A stretch of DNA of 7,912 nucleotides, taken from assembly GCA_002366595.1 (NCBI GenBank), contig DFBK01000104.1, positions 1 to 7,912 on the forward strand, given 5' to 3'. The translations under genes and the position numbers were made by a program. This document shows positions 4,355-7,912 of the stretch, piece by piece. Position 1 is the first letter of the stretch. Each line of letters begins with the position of its first letter. Below the pieces are notes generated by a model. It ran no database searches and had not been told where the DNA came from. It saw nothing but the letters and a program-made list of their open reading frames with translations. This stretch comes from Anaerolineales bacterium UBA3082. Its GTDB lineage: Bacteria > Chloroflexota > Anaerolineae > UBA7937.

Positions 4355-4433
4355 CGAGGGATGGGAAAGGCATCTACCTTACAGGAGTGCTCACCTCTTC
4401 CCTTCTCTCATCCGTTGTCTCAGTTCATAACCT

Positions 4434-4508
4434 CCCCTGGCCTGACGATCCCAGCCCGTCCCCCGGCCTGGCAAGTATCGGGGCAGGCTGGCATCAACGG
4501 GCCAGGGG
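4434..4508. other. 75-nt rod-like hairpin downstream of recN
   Basis: CCCCTGGCC (4434-4442) pairs with GGCCAGGGG (4500-4508). Inside, CCAGCC (4451-4456) pairs with GGCTGG (4486-4491) and CCCC (4461-4464) with GGGG (4480-4483). It lies about 40 nt past the recN stop and has no T-tract, so it may protect an mRNA end or be a mini inverted-repeat element. No other gene is seen in 4280-4550. Confidence 0.5.
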
Positions 4509-4550
4509 ACCATCGTTTAGCAGTCTGGGTGGATCGATGCCTATTAGGGA

Positions 4551-6281
4551 TCAGTTTTGGCTCTTTTTCCACCCTTGAACCTGCTCGTACATCTCCTGAG
4601 CGCTCATTTGGATCGACTCTGTAACCTGCCCTAGCATCTGGGCTAACTCTTCCAGCCTCCCCGGCTCATCGAGGAGTTGAGCTCTGGTGACCGTCCGCTC
4701 ACCCACTTCTTCCTTGGCCACCTTGAAATGGGCGTCGCCAAAGGAGGCGATCTGGGGGAGGTGGGTGACGCAGAGGACCTGATGGTCAGCCCTCAGCCCC
4801 CAAAGTTTGCGCCCTATCACCTCTCCTCCTCGCCCTCCTAGTCCAGAGTCGATCTCGTCGAAGATGAGGGTAGGGGTCTGGTCTACCGTGGAGAGCACGC
4901 TCTTCAAAGCCAGCATGAAGCGGCATGTCTCTCCCCCGGAGGCGATCTTGGAGAGAGGCTTGAGCGGCTCCCCTGGGTTGGGAGAGATGATGAACTCTAC
5001 CTTATCGATCCCTGTGATATCAAAAGCGAACCGCTGGCCATCAACCTCTACCCCCTTAGGGTCCTCGGCTTGCTCCAGGGCTACTGCGAACCTGGCTTTC
5101 TCCATCTGTAGGTCCCGAAGTTGCTCCTCCACAGCCTCCGAGAGCCGGTGGGCTGCTTCTCGCCGCGCCAGGGAGAGTTGACCAGCCAGGGAGCCTATCT
5201 CCGCTAGCAACTTTTCTTCCGCAGATCTCAGTTCCTCGATCCGCTCCTCGCTATGGACAATCCCTTCCAGTTCCTGGGCGGCTCTCTCGCCGAAGGCCAA
5301 TATCTCCTCGATGGAGTCGCCATACTTTCGTTTCAGGTTGTAGATCAACCCTAACCGCTCCTCCACCCAGGCCAGCCGCTGGGGGCTATGATCGATAGCA
5401 TCCCTGTAGGAGCGCAAAGAGTGGGATAACTCCCCCAGTTGCGCGCTCGCCTCCTCGATTGATTTTCGCCTCTCTTGGAGTTGAGGATCGATTTCCTCCA
5501 GAGAGGCGAGGATCCGTCTCGCTTTCCCCAATAGGTCGAGGGCCGTCTCTTGATCCTCTCGCCCTTCGTATAGGGCTTCATAGGCGGCGTTGATTTGGGT
5601 GATCAACTGCTCGGCGTTGGCCAGTAGGGTGTGCTCTCGCTTGAGTTCTTCCTCTTCCCCAGGCTCTAGTTTAGCGGCTCTGATCTCTCGCACCTGATAT
5701 TGGAGAAGGTCAACTCGCCGGGCTAGTTCCCTCTCGTCGAATACGAGCCTCTCCAATTCTCGCCGCACTCCATAGAGCGCTTTTACTTTGGCCTCCACCC
5801 TTCCCCGAAGATCGATTAGCCCCCCAAAACGATCCAGGAACTCTAGATGCTCCCTGACCCGAAGTAGGCTGAGATGTTCTCCTTGATTGTGGATGTCGAT
5901 CAGCCGCTGGCCGACCTCTCGCAGAAGGCGGAGGGTGACTATCCGGCCGTTTATGCGGCAGATGTGGCGCCCTTGGCGATTGAGTTCCCGGCTGAGGATA
6001 AGATCTCCTTCTCCCTTTACCCCATATTCTTCCAGTAGAGGAAAGAGGAACTCCTGTTGCAACTCCCCCGACAGGGTGAAGACCCCTTCTATTAAGGCTT
6101 GGCTTGTCCCGGTGCGGATGAGGTCGCTATCGGCCCTCCCACCCAGGAGTGTGCTCATGGCGTCCACGATGATCGACTTCCCTGCTCCCGTTTCGCCGGT
6201 GAGGGCGTTGAAGCCGGGAGAGAGATCTAGTTCCAGGTGGTCGATTAGGGCGAAATTGGAGATGGAGAGGTGGCTGAGCAA
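4551..6281 (-). CDS. recN: DNA repair ATPase RecN
   Basis: RecN is an SMC-like cytoplasmic ATPase that acts at DNA double-strand breaks and promotes recombinational repair. This 576-residue protein is close to the usual RecN length. Residues 1-150 are the N-terminal ATPase half, with Walker A GETGAGKS (29-36) and the Q-loop region DIHNQGEHLSLL (about 129-140). Residues roughly 160-400 are Glu/Arg/Leu-rich and form the coiled coil. The C-terminal half has the signature KIASGGET (445-452), Walker B TLIFDEIDSGLGG (471-483) and the His switch CVTHLPQ (504-510). The start is TTG at 6279-6281: AGGAGG (6286-6291) lies 4 nt before it, and the protein begins LSHLSISNFALI as in other RecN. It follows the membrane-protein gene by 12 bp and is the last gene of the operon. 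The signature has TC where LS is more usual. Confidence 0.95.
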   Translation of the reverse strand: MLSHLSISNFALIDHLELDLSPGFNALTGETGAGKSIIVDAMSTLLGGRADSDLIRTGTSQALIEGVFTLSGELQQEFLFPLLEEYGVKGEGDLILSRELNRQGRHICRINGRIVTLRLLREVGQRLIDIHNQGEHLSLLRVREHLEFLDRFGGLIDLRGRVEAKVKALYGVRRELERLVFDERELARRVDLLQYQVREIRAAKLEPGEEEELKREHTLLANAEQLITQINAAYEALYEGREDQETALDLLGKARRILASLEEIDPQLQERRKSIEEASAQLGELSHSLRSYRDAIDHSPQRLAWVEERLGLIYNLKRKYGDSIEEILAFGERAAQELEGIVHSEERIEELRSAEEKLLAEIGSLAGQLSLARREAAHRLSEAVEEQLRDLQMEKARFAVALEQAEDPKGVEVDGQRFAFDITGIDKVEFIISPNPGEPLKPLSKIASGGETCRFMLALKSVLSTVDQTPTLIFDEIDSGLGGRGGEVIGRKLWGLRADHQVLCVTHLPQIASFGDAHFKVAKEEVGERTVTRAQLLDEPGRLEELAQMLGQVTESIQMSAQEMYEQVQGWKKSQN

Positions 6282-6282
6282 A

Positions 6283-6291
6283 CTCCCTCCT
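6283..6291 (-). promoter_or_regulatory. Shine-Dalgarno sequence fixing the recN TTG start
   Basis: Minus-strand AGGAGGGAG follows the TAA of the upstream gene (6294-6296) after two bases and ends one base before the recN TTG. No ATG or GTG near this position would give the RecN N-terminus, so TTG initiation is well supported. Confidence 0.75.
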
Positions 6292-6293
6292 AG

Positions 6294-6833
6294 TTAGCGC
6301 AAGCGGCCCACTGCGGCCAAGATGGCTAAGAGAAGGTAGATGATGCGGTAAAAGTCAAGCCAGGCCCAGAACGCCGCTATGGGTATCCTACCCACCGGAA
6401 GATGACTAGTAGCCAGAAGGAGCAGGGGGTGGCCTATGAAGTAGCCAAAAGCGACGCAGATGGCAGCCACCACTTGGAGACCTATGCCCCGCTTATATCC
6501 GGTGACCCGACTGATCGCTTCGGCGGTGAGAAGGCCCACGGCGAAGGCGATGACTAAACCGCCGATGAGGGGGATCCAGATAAAGCGGCTTAATATGCCC
6601 CCTAAGATTACGCCCACTATGGCCGAGGGGAGGCCAGCGGCCAGAGCCAGGGCGTAATGTCTGGGGGAGAGATCGTAAGTGGGAATCCTATGTAGTTGGG
6701 CACATTCGCGGCAGCGCCAGCCTACGGGGTGGCGGATAGCGCATTCAGGGCAGATGGGCTTGCCGCATTTGTTGCAACGCAAGAGGGTCTCCCGATTGGG
6801 GTGGTTGGCACAGTGCATAACTTCTTCGGTCAT
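6294..6833 (-). CDS. B-box zinc-finger, multi-pass membrane protein
   Basis: This 179-residue protein has two parts. Residues 1-45 hold a B-box-like zinc-binding module with C8, H11, C20, C23, C28, C31, H35, C41 and C44 (CxxH, then CNKCG, CPEC and CREC). Residues about 57-178 contain four or so hydrophobic segments, broadly 59-81, 84-104, 117-143 and 150-177. Similar proteins with an N-terminal B-box and membrane domain occur in Chloroflexota and Actinobacteria; no reaction is established and I assign none. The zinc module is probably cytoplasmic. The start lies 8 bp after nadK with only a weak ribosome site; Met6 (6816-6818) is an alternative start. Its place between nadK and recN implies co-transcription, not shared function. 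Confidence 0.8.
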   Translation of the reverse strand: MTEEVMHCANHPNRETLLRCNKCGKPICPECAIRHPVGWRCRECAQLHRIPTYDLSPRHYALALAAGLPSAIVGVILGGILSRFIWIPLIGGLVIAFAVGLLTAEAISRVTGYKRGIGLQVVAAICVAFGYFIGHPLLLLATSHLPVGRIPIAAFWAWLDFYRIIYLLLAILAAVGRLR

Positions 6834-6841
6834 AATCAGCT

Positions 6842-7666
6842 CTACTTGAGCCTCTTTTGCAGGGTCTTGTAGAAATAGTCTCGCGGTTGGGTTCTGAGAA
6901 GGCGACAGAGGTGTTCACTGGTCCTGACCACCACGCTGTCGCCGTTCAGAAGTTCTTGATGTATCTGGCCGTCTATGGTGAGAGTGGCTGGTTGGTCGCT
7001 CTCGATGGTCACTTCTATCTCGGAATGGGCAGGGAGCACCAGGGAGCGGGTGGGCGAGAGGTGGGGAGCGATGGGGGTTACTAGTAGGTCCCTCAATCGG
7101 GGGTCGAGGATAGGCCCTCCAGCGGCCAGAGAGTAGGCTGTGGAGCCCGTAGCCGTGGCTACGATCACTCCATCGGCGATGTAGGTGATCACCTCCTCGC
7201 CATCTACGGAGGTGGTGAGATGTAACGCCCGGGCCATCACCCCCCGGGCGACAACCACATCGTTGAGAGCCTCATAGGCCTCTATCTGGGTGCCTCCGCG
7301 AAGGGGGGTAGCCTGGAGCATATTGCGCTCCTCCACCCAATAGTCGCCCTCAAGAACAGCGGTGAGTTTCCCCGCCACCTCTTCAGGCTCGGCCTCAGCC
7401 AGGAACCCCAGGTGTCCCATGTTCACCGCCAGGATGGGGGTACCATGGGCGGCGGCGAGACGGGCGGCCCGCAATACGGTTCCGTCGCCTCCTAGGGTGA
7501 CCAAGAGATCGAGTTCTGCGATGCGACGAGCGATCTTTTCCTCCTCCCAGGCGGAGACTAGCCAGGGATCGAGCCCCTTAGAGCGAAGTTCTTCCCTTAT
7601 CCCCTCGGCTAAAGGACGTGATTCGGGTATCCGGGGGTGGAAAAGGAGGGCTATTCTCTTCACCAT
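6842..7666 (-). CDS. nadK: NAD kinase
   Basis: NAD kinase phosphorylates NAD+ with ATP or polyphosphate to make NADP+, the only de novo route to NADP. The 274-residue length is normal. The hallmark GGDGT is at 59-63, with Asp61 as the catalytic residue. NMGHLGFL (82-89), ALND with N135/D136, and TGSTAYSLAAGGPI (173-186) bind nucleotide, and IDGQ is at 231-234. The start is supported by GGAGG at 7671-7675, 4 nt before the ATG. The first 7 bases overlap the end of hisS, so the two are translationally coupled. Confidence 0.95.
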   Translation of the reverse strand: MVKRIALLFHPRIPESRPLAEGIREELRSKGLDPWLVSAWEEEKIARRIAELDLLVTLGGDGTVLRAARLAAAHGTPILAVNMGHLGFLAEAEPEEVAGKLTAVLEGDYWVEERNMLQATPLRGGTQIEAYEALNDVVVARGVMARALHLTTSVDGEEVITYIADGVIVATATGSTAYSLAAGGPILDPRLRDLLVTPIAPHLSPTRSLVLPAHSEIEVTIESDQPATLTIDGQIHQELLNGDSVVVRTSEHLCRLLRTQPRDYFYKTLQKRLK

Positions 7667-7912
7667 TTATCCTCCAATCGCTCTCTCAGCCACTCCTCAA
7701 GGTGGCCTATCTCCACTTGTGCCTCTTGGCCGGTGGTCATCTCTCGGGCGGTTGTCTCCCCCCTTCGTCTCTCCTCCTCACCGAGGATAAGGGTATACTC
7801 TACCCCCTCCCGGTCCGCCTCTCTCATCTGGGCTTTCAGGCTGCGATCCCCGAAACTCATGATAGCCCTGAACCCAGCCTCCCGCAGTCGGTCGACGAGC
7901 CTCAGACCTTCC
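7660..7912 (-). CDS. hisS: Histidyl-tRNA synthetase, C-terminal part (5' end beyond right edge)
   Basis: Histidyl-tRNA synthetase charges tRNA-His with histidine in the cytoplasm. Only the last 83 residues lie here, reading in from the right edge: GLRLVDRLREAGFRAIM, then SFGDRSLKAQMREADREG and YTLILGEEE. This is the anticodon-binding domain of class II synthetases, where HisS has a conserved SFG..SLK.Q...A segment. The catalytic motifs are outside the window. The TGA (7660-7662) lies inside the nadK start region. Confidence 0.9.
   Translation of the reverse strand, partial: EGLRLVDRLREAGFRAIMSFGDRSLKAQMREADREGVEYTLILGEEERRRGETTAREMTTGQEAQVEIGHLEEWLRERLEDKW

Noticed and set aside
4289..4624. 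Plus-strand frame between recN and the promoter
   Set aside because: It overlaps the recN 3' end and the inverted repeats, and its protein has no recognisable features.
4807..5181. Plus-strand frames within recN, the B-box gene and nadK
   Set aside because: They are shadows of strongly supported minus-strand genes.

Overview
The window holds six minus-strand protein genes plus two long, structured non-coding stretches. I infer a bacterium, most likely Chloroflexota or a related terrabacterial lineage. The grounds are a PF04672-type S-adenosyl methyltransferase paired with a NarL-type regulator, a B-box zinc-finger membrane protein next to nadK and recN, and a secreted DUF11-like repeat protein. 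No rRNA or marker protein allows a firm placement.

Right part (4551-7912): a compact minus-strand operon. It runs from the end of hisS (histidyl-tRNA synthetase, cut by the window edge) to nadK (NAD kinase, overlapping hisS by 7 bp), then a B-box zinc-finger/multi-pass membrane protein, then recN (SMC-like DNA-repair ATPase with a TTG start). This is housekeeping DNA with tight spacing and gene-proximal Shine-Dalgarno sequences.

Middle (2381-4279): a separate minus-strand transcription unit. It has a near-consensus promoter (TTGACA, 17 bp, TATACT) at 4251-4279, then a 5' leader of nearly 390 nt rich in repeats and hairpins. One part of the leader resembles the 3' half of a cyclic-di-GMP-I (GEMM) riboswitch. 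Two genes follow: a PF04672-type methyltransferase, then 4 bp later a LuxR/NarL-type response regulator whose phospho-accepting aspartate is replaced by alanine. A clear intrinsic terminator follows at 2382-2408.

Non-coding block (1565-2380): no convincing protein gene. On the minus strand an extended -10 promoter (2285-2290) and a strong terminator (2140-2189) bracket a possible RNA of about 140 nt. This RNA carries a 29-nt motif also present in the methyltransferase leader. On the plus strand a consensus promoter (1659-1687) opens into a series of hairpins. These include two copies of a 60-70 nt element whose three stem differences all keep base pairing in plus-strand RNA. I regard this block as a candidate undescribed structured-RNA locus.

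Left part (1-1491): a minus-strand gene for a secreted protein, running off the left edge. It has a signal peptide, an acidic N-terminal domain, then 99-residue tandem beta-sandwich-like repeats. Two in-frame starts each have a good Shine-Dalgarno sequence with identical 8-nt spacing.
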